Positions 23,832 through 32,095 of a DNA stretch of 64,000 nt are shown here, one piece after another. Both the position numbers and the translations under genes were made by a program. A model generated the notes under the pieces. The model made no database searches. It was given only the letters and a program-made list of their open reading frames with translations, and was not told the DNA's origin. This DNA is from Bacteroidaceae bacterium (GTDB lineage Bacteria > Bacteroidota > Bacteroidia > Bacteroidales > Bacteroidaceae). Position 1 is the stretch's first letter. Every line of letters begins with the position of its first letter. The stretch is taken from contig CAADWS010000011.1 in the NCBI GenBank assembly GCA_900752815.1, positions 1 to 64,000 on the forward strand, read 5' to 3'.

Positions 23832-25634
23832 CTACAAGGCGCGGGTAGCCTGCTCCAGCCAGCGGCGGTCGGCCTCATCGTCGAGCAAGGGAAGCAGCTC
23901 GCGGCACACGGTGGCATGATAGCGGTTCACCCACTGCTTTTCCTCGGCCGAAAGGAGCGACGCGTCGACGGCACGGAGGTCGTAAGGACACAGCGTCAGC
24001 GTTTCAAACTCCAGGAAGGAACCGAAATCGGTGTGGAGCGAGGGGCGCGCCAGCAGCATGTTTTCGATGCGCACGCCGAAGCGGCCGGTCACGTAGATGC
24101 CGGGCTCGTTGGTCACCACCATGCCGGCTCTGAAGGGCACGACGGTGCACGGCCGGTAGTTCTTCCGGATTTGGTGAGGGTCCTCATGCACGCCCAGGCG
24201 CGAACCCACGCCGTGGCCTGTGCCGTGGCCGAAGTCATAGCCCGCCTGCCACAGGGGATAGCGGGCGGCGGTGTCGAGCTGCAGGCCGGTGGTGCCGTCG
24301 GGGAAGCGGCAGCACGACAGGGCAATATGCCCTTTGAGCACGAGGGTATAGACACGGCGCTCCTCGTCGGTGAGCGGTCCGAGAGCGATGGTGCGGGTGA
24401 TGTCGGTCGTGCCGCATTCATACTGTCCGCCCGAATCGAGCAGCAGCAGTCCGCGCGGCTCGAGCACGGCGTCGGTGGAGGGTTCGGCCTCGTAGTGCAC
24501 AATGGCGCCATGGGCGGCATAGGCGGCAATCGTGGCGAAGCTCAGGCTGCAGAAACCGGGGCGGGCGGCACGGAAGGCCGTCAGCCGGCGGTCCACCTCC
24601 ATCTCGGTGAAACGGCCCGTAGCCACATTTTCATCGAGCCAGCGCAGAAACTGCACCATGGCCACACCGTCCTCCAGCATGGCACGGCGGAAACCGTCCT
24701 GCTCGGCCTCGTTCTTCACGGCACGGAACAGGGGGACGGGCGACGTGCAGAAGCAGCAGTTCACTCCGGCCCTCACCGCCTGCCGCACCACGCAGCAGGC
24801 CGTCGTTGCCGGCAGGGCCACCACCGGGCCGCCTGCTCCGGCCAGCTGTTCCAGCGCCGCTGCCCAGCCGTCGTAGGGGCGCAGCGTCACCCCGTTGTCG
24901 GCCAGCTGCCGTGCGGCCTCAGGCGCTATCTTCTCCGGCTGGACAAAAAGCACGGCCCCGTCGGTCTGCACCAGCAGATAGCTGAGGAAGAAGGGATTGA
25001 ATTCGATGTCGGCGCCGCGCAGATTGAGCAGCCACGCGATTTCCGAGAGGTCGCTCATGAAAAAGGCGCCGGGCGCTTCCTTGAGTCCGGCCATCCACTG
25101 GCGCACCCGCGCCAGTTTGCTTCCCACGGACTCACCGGCCAGCGGGAGCGGCTGCACGATGACGGGCGCATCGGGCAGGGCCGGACGGTCGGTCCAGATT
25201 TCGGCAAAGGGGTCGGTATCCACCTGCCGGTTGTCGAGCGCAGTGCCTCCGAAGAGGGCCTGACGGAGTTCCTCGGTCATCATTTCGCCCCAATAGCCCA
25301 CACATCCGCTGCCCACGCAGGCGCTGAGCCATTCGGGCACCGACGGCGTGTCGTCGCAGCCGTCGCGCATGAGTTGGAAAGGCGTGCCCTCCAACTGGGC
25401 CTCGGCCTGCAGGAAATAGCGCGAATCGGTCCAGAGTGCCGCCTCGCGGAGCGTCACGACGGCCATGCCGGCCGAACCGGTGAAACCGGTGAGCCACTCG
25501 CGGGCCTGCCAGTAGCGGGGAAGATATTCACTGTTGTGCGGATCAAGCGTCGGGACAATGAAGGCGGCGAGCCCCTGGCTCTCCATCCACCGGCGCAACG
25601 CCTCTACGCGTCCTTGAATCAATGCGTTTTCCAT
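23832..25634 (-). CDS. Xaa-Pro aminopeptidase (aminopeptidase P, M24B)
   Basis: This 600-residue three-domain enzyme removes N-terminal residues next to proline. The C-terminal pita-bread domain has the metal ligands in order: LLDSGGQYECGTTDITR (two aspartates), GHGTGHGVGS (histidine), NEPGIY and FLEFETLTLCPYD (glutamates). The two preceding creatinase-like domains, ~1-170 and ~170-330, match the long eukaryote-like aminopeptidase P form common in Bacteroidetes. There is no signal peptide, so it acts in the cytoplasm. A -7 element lies about 150 bp upstream. Confidence 0.93.
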   Translation of the reverse strand: MENALIQGRVEALRRWMESQGLAAFIVPTLDPHNSEYLPRYWQAREWLTGFTGSAGMAVVTLREAALWTDSRYFLQAEAQLEGTPFQLMRDGCDDTPSVPEWLSACVGSGCVGYWGEMMTEELRQALFGGTALDNRQVDTDPFAEIWTDRPALPDAPVIVQPLPLAGESVGSKLARVRQWMAGLKEAPGAFFMSDLSEIAWLLNLRGADIEFNPFFLSYLLVQTDGAVLFVQPEKIAPEAARQLADNGVTLRPYDGWAAALEQLAGAGGPVVALPATTACCVVRQAVRAGVNCCFCTSPVPLFRAVKNEAEQDGFRRAMLEDGVAMVQFLRWLDENVATGRFTEMEVDRRLTAFRAARPGFCSLSFATIAAYAAHGAIVHYEAEPSTDAVLEPRGLLLLDSGGQYECGTTDITRTIALGPLTDEERRVYTLVLKGHIALSCCRFPDGTTGLQLDTAARYPLWQAGYDFGHGTGHGVGSRLGVHEDPHQIRKNYRPCTVVPFRAGMVVTNEPGIYVTGRFGVRIENMLLARPSLHTDFGSFLEFETLTLCPYDLRAVDASLLSAEEKQWVNRYHATVCRELLPLLDDEADRRWLEQATRAL

Positions 25635-25784
25635 ATTGTTGAATGTTCTTTTGAGTAGTATTTTCTTGTGGCAGGGATGCGGAAACGAGAAAAGCAGCGA
25701 CCTCCTCCTGCCAGGTTGCCGGCCGATGCCCTTCTACCCGTCCCCGACCGGGGGACGCGGGGAGAAGGAACGCGGCTTCCGTTA

Positions 25785-25792
25785 CAAAGGTA
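25785..25792 (-). promoter_or_regulatory. -7 element (TACCTTTG) for the aminopeptidase gene
   Basis: The minus strand reads TACCTTTG, a TAnnTTTG match, about 150 bp before the start codon. The 25635-26018 spacer has this and the opposite promoter and no gene that I can support. Confidence 0.45.
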
Positions 25793-25947
25793 CAATCTGC
25801 CGCGTAACCTGCAAAATGAAAAGGAGTTTTTCATCCCGTCCGGCACGGCAGCCGGCAACGCCTTCCGGCGGCTGGCCGCCGCCACGCTTTTTTTTATTTT
25901 TCAAGGAGTTTAGATTTTCCGCCGTTGCCCGAATCAGCTAAAAATCG

Positions 25948-25955
25948 TAATTTTG
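25948..25955 (+). promoter_or_regulatory. -7 element (TAATTTTG) for the alpha/beta hydrolase
   Basis: TAATTTTG matches TAnnTTTG and lies about 70 bp before the chosen start codon. Confidence 0.5.
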
Positions 25956-25982
25956 CAGGCGGATTGCCTGATGCAGACTTTT

Positions 25983-26030
25983 TTACGCACACACATGAAA
26001 AAATCATTACGCACACACATGAAAAAATCG
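25983..26030. repeat. 24-bp tandem duplication of a start region
   Basis: The 24-bp unit beginning TTACGCACACACATGAAAAA is repeated head to tail (25983-26006, 26007-26030; last base differs). Each unit contains an in-frame ATG (25995 and 26019). Confidence 0.9.
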
Positions 26031-27257
26031 CTCCTGCTATTGACGGTATGGCTGACCGCTACCGGCCTGCAGGCCCAATCGCCGGAAGGAAACTGGTATG
26101 GGAAACTGAGCCTCGGCATACAGAAACTGGGCATTGCCCTCCAGTTTGCCACCGACAACGCAGGAAAAAGCAAAGTGACGATGGACGTGCCGGAACAGGG
26201 CATCAAGGCGCTTCCCGCCGACGTCCTGCTTTGCAGTCCGGACTCCGTCAGCCTGAATTTTCCCGTCATCGGTGCTTCCTATACCGGCCGCATTGCCGGC
26301 ACAACGCTCAACGGACTGTTCCATCAGAACGGCCTGACACTCCCCCTCAAGCTGGAGAAGCAATCAACGCCCCAGGCACGCCGGCCGCAGGAACCGCAGC
26401 CGCCACTGCCCTACACCACCGAGGAAGTGGTCTTCACCAACCCGGCAGCCGGCGTCAGTCTGGCCGGCACACTGACCTACCCCGTGGGATATAAGCAGGG
26501 AGACAAGGTGAAGGCGGTGCTGATGGTCAGCGGCAGCGGCACCCAAAACCGCGACGAGGAGATTCTGGAGCACAAACCCTTCCTCGTGATGGCCGACTTC
26601 CTGGCCAGGAACGGAATCGCGTCGCTCCGCTACGATGACCGCGGAGCCGGGAAATCGACAGGCCGCCCCGACAGCTGCACCACTGCCGACTTTGCCGCCG
26701 ACGCGCAGGCCGGCATGGAATGGCTGAAACGGAACAAAGGTTGGAAAACCGGCGTGCTCGGACACAGCGAAGGCGGAACGATTGCCTTCATGCTCGGCGC
26801 AAAAGGACAGGCGGACTTCATCGTCAGCATGGGCGGCATCGGCATCAAGGGCGACTCGCTGCTGGCGGAACAGCGCAACGCACTGGCCCGGCTCAACAAC
26901 GCTCCGGGGCTCTGGACCGCAGAGAAGGTCAGGGCACAGCTTGCCGCCGCACCGGCCAACCCCTGGTTCGACTTCTTCATCAACTACGACCCGGCAGCAG
27001 ACGTGCGGCAGACAAAAGTGCCGGTAATGGCCATCAACGGCAGCAAGGACATGCAGGTGCTGCCCGGCAGCAATCTGCAAACCATCCGCCAACTGCTGCA
27101 CGACGGAAACCGGAAAAACCTGTTCAAGGAATATCCCGGACTCAATCACCTGTTCCAGCACTGCACCACCGGCTCGCCCACGGAATATTACCACATCGAG
27201 GAAACCCTCTCGCCGGAAGTCATGCGCGACATCGCCGGGTGGATTAACGCACTCTGA
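26019..27257 (+). CDS. Secreted alpha/beta hydrolase
   Basis: This is a 412-residue protein with a signal peptide MKKSLLLLTVWLTATGLQAQ. An N-terminal beta domain (~21-130) precedes an alpha/beta hydrolase fold: VSGSGTQNRDEEI, LRYDDRGAGKSTG, the nucleophile elbow GHSEGGT, and LNHLFQH with the likely catalytic histidine. The family is the S9-like esterase/peptidase group common in Bacteroidetes; substrate unknown. The ATG at 26019 gives the cleanest signal peptide, but the duplicated ATG at 25995 is in frame and would add MKKSLRTH. Confidence 0.82.
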   Translation: MKKSLLLLTVWLTATGLQAQSPEGNWYGKLSLGIQKLGIALQFATDNAGKSKVTMDVPEQGIKALPADVLLCSPDSVSLNFPVIGASYTGRIAGTTLNGLFHQNGLTLPLKLEKQSTPQARRPQEPQPPLPYTTEEVVFTNPAAGVSLAGTLTYPVGYKQGDKVKAVLMVSGSGTQNRDEEILEHKPFLVMADFLARNGIASLRYDDRGAGKSTGRPDSCTTADFAADAQAGMEWLKRNKGWKTGVLGHSEGGTIAFMLGAKGQADFIVSMGGIGIKGDSLLAEQRNALARLNNAPGLWTAEKVRAQLAAAPANPWFDFFINYDPAADVRQTKVPVMAINGSKDMQVLPGSNLQTIRQLLHDGNRKNLFKEYPGLNHLFQHCTTGSPTEYYHIEETLSPEVMRDIAGWINAL

Positions 27258-27382
27258 CAGGAAAAGGCCGGCCGCAGCCGGACAAAAAAAGGCACCGGCA
27301 GCCAGGCTCTCCGCCCGACTGCCGGCCACACCGACTGGAAATACAAAAAACAATCTGCATATCAAGCAAACCAATTACTTCT

Positions 27383-29437
27383 ATGAAAAGATTTTATACC
27401 CTGACACTGCTCTTGCTGACCCTCGTCGCAACAGCAGCACAAGCACAGATCAACTTCTCTGTGTCCTACAAGCGGGTCAGCCCCACGGAGTATGACATCA
27501 TCTTCTCCGGCACTGCCGAACCGGGGTGGCACGTCTATTCCACTGACATCCCGTCGGGCGGTCCCACTCCCGCCACTTTCAACACGGATGCCGCCAAGGG
27601 CGTGGAAACCGTGGGCAAGTTGAAAAAAGGAAGCGGAGAAAAGGTGCAGTATGACGCCATGTTCGAAATGGATGTGGCTTATTTTGAAAACGCTTTCACC
27701 TTTACACAACGCGTCCGCCTGACCAGCGCCGACTACGAACTGGCCGGATACTTGGAATATGGCGCCTGCAACGACCAGAGCTGCCTGCCGCCCTCCACGG
27801 TGGAGTGCAAGCTCAAAGGCAGCGACGGACCGTCGGCCGCACAGCCGGCTGCCGGAAAGGCTGAAAGCGCGGAAAAGGCCGCTGCAGCCGGCAGCCAGTC
27901 CGTTACCGCCGAAGAGGCAACGACCATCGTCAGCCGCCCCGACACACTGGGCGCCCTGCCCGCCGACAGTACGGCCGCAACTGCAGCAACGACGGCTACG
28001 GATTTCAACAGCGCGCTGTGGACGCCCGTCATCGACCAGCTGGAGGCCTTCGGACAGGAAAACGTGGCCGACCACGCACTGTGGTACATCTTCATCCTCG
28101 GATTCGCCGGCGGACTCATCGCACTCTTCACGCCTTGCGTATGGCCCATCATTCCCATGACTGTAAGTTTCTTCCTGAAACGTGCGAAAGACCGCAGGAA
28201 AGGCATCCGCGACGCCATTACCTACGGTCTCTCCATCATCGTCATCTACGTCGGACTGGGCTTGATTATCACTTCCATCTTCGGAGCCAGCGCGCTCAAC
28301 GACCTTTCGACCAACGCTATTTTCAATATCTTCTTCTGCCTGATGCTCTTGGTGTTTGCTGCCAGCTTCTTCGGCGGATTTGAAATCACGCTGCCCTCCT
28401 CCTGGGGCGCAGCCGTTGACAGCAAGGCCGAAAAGACCACCGGTCTGCTCTCCATCTTCCTCATGGCCTTCACGCTGGCCCTCGTTTCCTTCTCCTGCAC
28501 AGGTCCCATCATCGGCTTCCTGCTGGTGGAAATGAGCACGTCGGGCGGTTCCATCCTTGCACCGACCATCGGCATGCTGGGCTTCGCCATCGCACTGGCC
28601 CTGCCCTTCACGCTGTTCGCCCTCTTCCCCACGTGGCTGAAGAGTGCCCCGAAGAGCGGCGGCTGGCTGAATATGGTGAAAGTCACCCTCGGTTTCCTCG
28701 AACTGGCCTTTGCGCTGAAGTTCCTCTCCGTAGCCGACCTTGCCTACGGCTGGCACATTCTCGACCGCGAAACCTTCCTCGCACTCTGGATAGCCATCTT
28801 CGCCCTGCTCGGCTTCTATCTGCTGGGCCTGATCAAGTTCCCGCACGACGACGAGGACGACCGCCGCACCAGCGTGCCCCGCTTCTTCCTCGCCCTGGCT
28901 TCCATCGCCTTTGCCATCTACATGGTGCCCGGCCTGTGGGGCGCCCCCTGCAAAGCCATCAGCGCCTTCGCACCCCCTATGTACACCCAGGACTTCAACC
29001 TGCAGCCGGCCGAAGTCAAGCCGCTCCTCAATTATGAAGAAGGCATGGCTTACGCCAAAGAGCAGAAGAAACCCGTCATCCTCGACTTCACCGGCCACGG
29101 CTGCGTTAACTGCCGCAAAATGGAAGCTGCCGTATGGGAAGACGACAAGGTGAAAGGCTATCTTACCGAAGACTATGTCATCATTTCCCTCTACGTGGAC
29201 GAAAAAACGCCGCTGCCCGAACCCATCGTAGTCAACGAGAACGGAACCGAACGCAAACTGCGCACCGTCGGCGACAAGTGGAGCTACCTGCAGCGCAGCA
29301 AATTCGGCGGACAGACGCAGCCTTTCTATGTGCTGGTGGACAATGAGGGAAATCCGCTCAACGGTTCCTACTCCTACGACGAGGATGTCGACAAATTTGT
29401 GGAGTTCCTCGAAACCGGACTGAAAAACTATAAATAA
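27383..29437 (+). CDS. DsbD-type thiol:disulfide interchange protein with C-terminal thioredoxin domain
   Basis: This 684-residue protein carries reducing power from the cytoplasm across the inner membrane. After a signal peptide there is a DsbD-alpha-like domain with GACNDQSCLPP. The CcdA-like membrane part (about 225-520) has FTPCVWPIIP and SFSCTGPIIG, each holding one of the paired membrane cysteines. The C-terminal thioredoxin-like domain has CVNC at 574-577. Size and order match Bacteroidetes cytochrome c biogenesis/DsbD proteins. The gene is followed by an intrinsic terminator. Its periplasmic partners are not encoded nearby. Confidence 0.9.
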   Translation: MKRFYTLTLLLLTLVATAAQAQINFSVSYKRVSPTEYDIIFSGTAEPGWHVYSTDIPSGGPTPATFNTDAAKGVETVGKLKKGSGEKVQYDAMFEMDVAYFENAFTFTQRVRLTSADYELAGYLEYGACNDQSCLPPSTVECKLKGSDGPSAAQPAAGKAESAEKAAAAGSQSVTAEEATTIVSRPDTLGALPADSTAATAATTATDFNSALWTPVIDQLEAFGQENVADHALWYIFILGFAGGLIALFTPCVWPIIPMTVSFFLKRAKDRRKGIRDAITYGLSIIVIYVGLGLIITSIFGASALNDLSTNAIFNIFFCLMLLVFAASFFGGFEITLPSSWGAAVDSKAEKTTGLLSIFLMAFTLALVSFSCTGPIIGFLLVEMSTSGGSILAPTIGMLGFAIALALPFTLFALFPTWLKSAPKSGGWLNMVKVTLGFLELAFALKFLSVADLAYGWHILDRETFLALWIAIFALLGFYLLGLIKFPHDDEDDRRTSVPRFFLALASIAFAIYMVPGLWGAPCKAISAFAPPMYTQDFNLQPAEVKPLLNYEEGMAYAKEQKKPVILDFTGHGCVNCRKMEAAVWEDDKVKGYLTEDYVIISLYVDEKTPLPEPIVVNENGTERKLRTVGDKWSYLQRSKFGGQTQPFYVLVDNEGNPLNGSYSYDEDVDKFVEFLETGLKNYK

Positions 29438-29576
29438 CGGAAAGGCTCGGAGATACAAAAGGACCACCGGAAAAAGCAAAAGTAACCGTTGAAAAAAACG
29501 GAAAGATAACCGGAAAAGACAGAAGTGGCGGAAATGAAGATGGCCGCAGCTGATTTCCGGAAAGCGCACTACAGAA

Positions 29577-29625
29577 TGACGGCTGGCAAGTTCCTCAAAA
29601 ACCTGCCAGCCGTCACTTTTATTTT
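29577..29625 (+). terminator. Intrinsic terminator after the dsbD-like gene
   Basis: TGACGGCTGGCA (29577-29588) pairs with TGCCAGCCGTCA (29604-29615), followed by CTTTTATTTT. It is about 140 bp past the stop codon. Confidence 0.75.
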
Positions 29626-29671
29626 CCCATCCGTAGCCGGGAGGGCATTTCCGCCGCTCCGGCTGCAAGCG

Positions 29672-29950
29672 TTACAGATAACGGCGGAAAACCTTCACCT
29701 GCAGCGGCGTGAAAGCCCTTTGCCGATGCCGGTAGCCGCGCCGGTGCAAATCGGCCAGCAGATGCGGGTCCGACACAATCCAGCGGTGCAGACGCGCCAC
29801 CGCCACCCGTTCGTCGGCGGCCGGAAAATATTCCACAGCCAGTTCCCGCCGTGTTTTCCATCCGGCCGGCAGCCCTCTTTTCCGTTCCTTGTTTTCCTTC
29901 TCCAGTCCTGTTTGTTTCATCCGGTGTAACTCCATTTTTTTCATTATCAT
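29672..29950 (-). CDS. DUF4248 family small protein
   Basis: This is a protein of up to 92 residues. AVEYFPAADERVAVARLHRWIVSDPHLLADLHRRGYRHRQRAFTPLQVKVFRRYL matches the DUF4248 pattern of Bacteroidales: a short helix, a paired RLHRW helix and a terminal LTPLQV-like helix. There are several in-frame ATGs near the start; the true start may be at 29950, 29944, 29935 or 29920. The family is unassigned but resembles helical DNA-binding modules. It lies 75 bp after the P5-like gene on the same strand. Confidence 0.6.
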   Translation of the reverse strand: MIMKKMELHRMKQTGLEKENKERKRGLPAGWKTRRELAVEYFPAADERVAVARLHRWIVSDPHLLADLHRRGYRHRQRAFTPLQVKVFRRYL

Positions 29951-30025
29951 TTTCTCTAAGTTTCATTTGCCGAATCCTCACGATTCTTTTCTTCCGACGG
30001 TTTTCCATCTCACTTCGCCGCAGGG

Positions 30026-30439
30026 TCATACGCCGAAACGTCTCCGCAGTTCCTCCAGATATTCCGGCACGGGATGCAACCCCGTTTCCTGTTTCGCCAT
30101 GGCGGCCACCAAACGCGGTATCTGCATGCCTTCGGGCCGGATGCGCTCATTGCGCAACAGGCGGCTCCGGCCACAGACGCAGGCGATGTAAAGTTCCGTA
30201 TCGTTTTCGGAAGGCGGCGCCCAGCGACGGATGATTTTCTCAGGCGTGTCACATCCGTAGCGGCACACATAATTTCTCATCAGCAGCAATGCGGCACGAT
30301 AGCCGTAGTCAAAGTGCAGAAAGCTGCAGAAGCCTTTGACACAGGGGTGCGAAGGATGCAGTCCCAACCAGCGGTTGGAGGCAATATAGCGTATGTTCAG
30401 CGGATTCCGATTGGCTATGCCCAAATTTTCTGTTCTCAT
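30026..30439 (-). CDS. Phage P5-like structural/lysis-associated small protein
   Basis: This 137-residue protein starts MRTENLGIANRNPLNIRYIASNRWLGL. RNPLNIRY, SFLHFDYGYRAALLLMRNYV and TPEKIIRRWAPPSENDTELYI recur in Bacteroidales proteins usually annotated as structural protein P5 or a lysozyme-like peptidase. I infer a phage or cell-wall connection only from that naming. A -7 element lies about 90 bp upstream. No other phage gene is nearby, so it is part of a small domesticated pair with the DUF4248 gene rather than a prophage. Confidence 0.65.
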   Translation of the reverse strand: MRTENLGIANRNPLNIRYIASNRWLGLHPSHPCVKGFCSFLHFDYGYRAALLLMRNYVCRYGCDTPEKIIRRWAPPSENDTELYIACVCGRSRLLRNERIRPEGMQIPRLVAAMAKQETGLHPVPEYLEELRRRFGV

Positions 30440-30528
30440 GGTGTTTTCCTCCTGGTTATTGTTTTTTTTCAATGAATGGCAGCGCTGCACAGCGCGACCG
30501 TAAGGGAGATGAAGGCCTTCAACTGCTG

Positions 30529-30536
30529 CAAAGATA
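30529..30536 (-). promoter_or_regulatory. -7 element (TATCTTTG) for the P5-like gene
   Basis: The minus strand reads TATCTTTG, a consensus match, giving a leader of about 85 nt. The rest of 30440-30899 is A-rich with no supported gene apart from the rnc terminator. Confidence 0.5.
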
Positions 30537-30826
30537 AGCCGGACGATTCCGAAAAAACCGTAAGAAAAAAAAACAACTTACGGAAAACTCCGCCGCTGTG
30601 CCGCCGGAAAAAGAAAAACAACGGGCACAGAAAAACGATGCCGGCAGAACACACGGTTTCGCCGGAATCAGAAAAAATCACCGAAGAAAAAACAATCACC
30701 GGGGGACGGAGCAACGCGGCGATGAGCAGGAAGACAAAACGTTGCGGGAAGAGAAACACAGAAAAGGAAGGAGCCGTCGAAAAAGGAAAAGTGGAAACGA
30801 AAACCAACCGGCGGGAACCACAACCG

Positions 30827-30866
30827 AAAACGGCACGTTTTGCGACTGACCGCAAAACGTGCCGTT
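30827..30866 (-). terminator. Intrinsic terminator of the acpP-fabF-rnc operon
   Basis: AACGGCACGTTTTGCG (30829-30844) pairs perfectly with CGCAAAACGTGCCGTT (30851-30866) around a 6-nt loop. On the minus strand the stem ends in a run of four T. It lies 33 bp past the rnc stop. Confidence 0.8.
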
Positions 30867-30899
30867 AAGGGACTGATGGCGGCAACCGTGCCTCCACCT

Positions 30900-31967
30900 T
30901 TATTTATTCTCGCTTTCCTGAAAGGCTGCTGCCTCGGCCGCAGCGATAATGTCCTCGCGCGAACCGGAATAATCGGCAGGACGGACTTTCATGGCCATTT
31001 TTGACGGACGGACCGTTGTTTCGGCATCAGCCGACTTCATGTCGGGACAGCGGCTTGCCCGGGGCCGACGCTGACGCTTGGCGCGCTGGGCCGACGTTTC
31101 TGTCCTGGCTTCGCTGCGCCCGGTTTCGGCAACCGATTCCTCCATCCCGTCAATCTCGGGCAGTGCACAGGCCTCGGGTGCCTCCATCGCCGTACGCTTT
31201 TCCTTGGCCCGGAACACCTGGTCAATCAGTTCGGGATGGCTGCGGAAACGGACAAGTGCCTCACGGGCCGCCACCTGCTGGCTTTCCTTCTTCGACGCAC
31301 CTTGTCCCCGTCCGGCCTCAATGCCTTCCACCATCACCACCGTATTGAATACCGGATGGTTTTTTCCCTCATTTTCCGTACTTGAGAGAATGAACTCGGC
31401 ATTGATTCTGTTTTTCTGGCTCCACTCCAGCAGTTTGCTCTTGAAGTTCACCTCCTTGTTGGCCACGCCTTCGATGTCGAGCAGGCGGCCTACGATGCGA
31501 TGCTCCACGAACCATTTGCAATAGGCATATCCACGGTCGAGATAGGCTGCCCCTATCAGTGCCTCAAAAGCGTTTCCGCCGATATGATTACCGCTCTGGC
31601 TGGCTTGTTGCGTAGAGTGTACCAGCTGGTTGAGCCCTATCTCGGCCGCCAGCTTGTTGAGTGAAGTGCGCTGCACGATTTTGCTGCGGGTACTCGTCAG
31701 AAACCCTTCACGCTTGCGTTCAAACCGATGATAGACAATATCACTGACGACGGCCTCCAAAACGGCGTCGCCCAGGAATTCCAGTCGTTCGTTGTTCAGC
31801 ATCCGGCCTTTCGCATTGCGATAGGACAGCGATTTGTGCGAAAGGGCGATGCGATAGATTTCAAGGTTGTGAGGGTAAAAGCCGAGAATCCCGTAGAGTG
31901 ACGAAAGCAACTCTTTTTCCTTCCGAAACGGAAAGCGCACCCTGTCAATGAAACGGAAAAATTTCAT
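30900..31967 (-). CDS. rnc: Ribonuclease III with a long C-terminal extension
   Basis: This 355-residue protein cuts double-stranded RNA in rRNA precursors. The nuclease domain has the signature NERLEFLGDAV at 59-69 with D66 and, later, GGNAFEALIGA with E135. The double-stranded-RNA-binding domain spans about 170-245 (FKSKLLEWSQKN to KESQQVAAREAL). A tail of about 105 residues follows, rich in charged residues (QRAKRQRRPRASR near 293-306), that is not part of the classic ~225-residue enzyme. It is the third gene of acpP-fabF-rnc. Confidence 0.93.
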   Translation of the reverse strand: MKFFRFIDRVRFPFRKEKELLSSLYGILGFYPHNLEIYRIALSHKSLSYRNAKGRMLNNERLEFLGDAVLEAVVSDIVYHRFERKREGFLTSTRSKIVQRTSLNKLAAEIGLNQLVHSTQQASQSGNHIGGNAFEALIGAAYLDRGYAYCKWFVEHRIVGRLLDIEGVANKEVNFKSKLLEWSQKNRINAEFILSSTENEGKNHPVFNTVVMVEGIEAGRGQGASKKESQQVAAREALVRFRSHPELIDQVFRAKEKRTAMEAPEACALPEIDGMEESVAETGRSEARTETSAQRAKRQRRPRASRCPDMKSADAETTVRPSKMAMKVRPADYSGSREDIIAAAEAAAFQESENK

Positions 31968-32095
31968 ATACGTTTCTCTTGGGGGATTGATTCAGAAAAA
32001 AATTGCGAATCTGCTGCAAAAAGTCCCCGACGCCGATAAGGCGGCGCCGGGAGATGGCCGTCTGCAGCAAATTCGCCAATCAGCAGTTATACCGA

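Noticed and set aside
27362..29668. Minus-strand open frame of 768 codons opposite the dsbD-like gene
   Set aside because: Its product is low-complexity, without domains, while the plus strand encodes a clear DsbD with CVNC and membrane helices. Similar long shadow frames lie opposite the glycosyltransferases, aminopeptidase P, sialidase and others; all are side effects of GC-rich codon use.
29672..30439. Prophage remnant
   Set aside because: Only two small genes with a possible phage link; no integrase, portal, tail or attachment repeats. Treated as an isolated gene pair.
30476..30868. Plus-strand frame of 130 codons before the rnc terminator
   Set aside because: Lysine-rich low-complexity product covering the P5-like promoter and the rnc terminator; no coding features.
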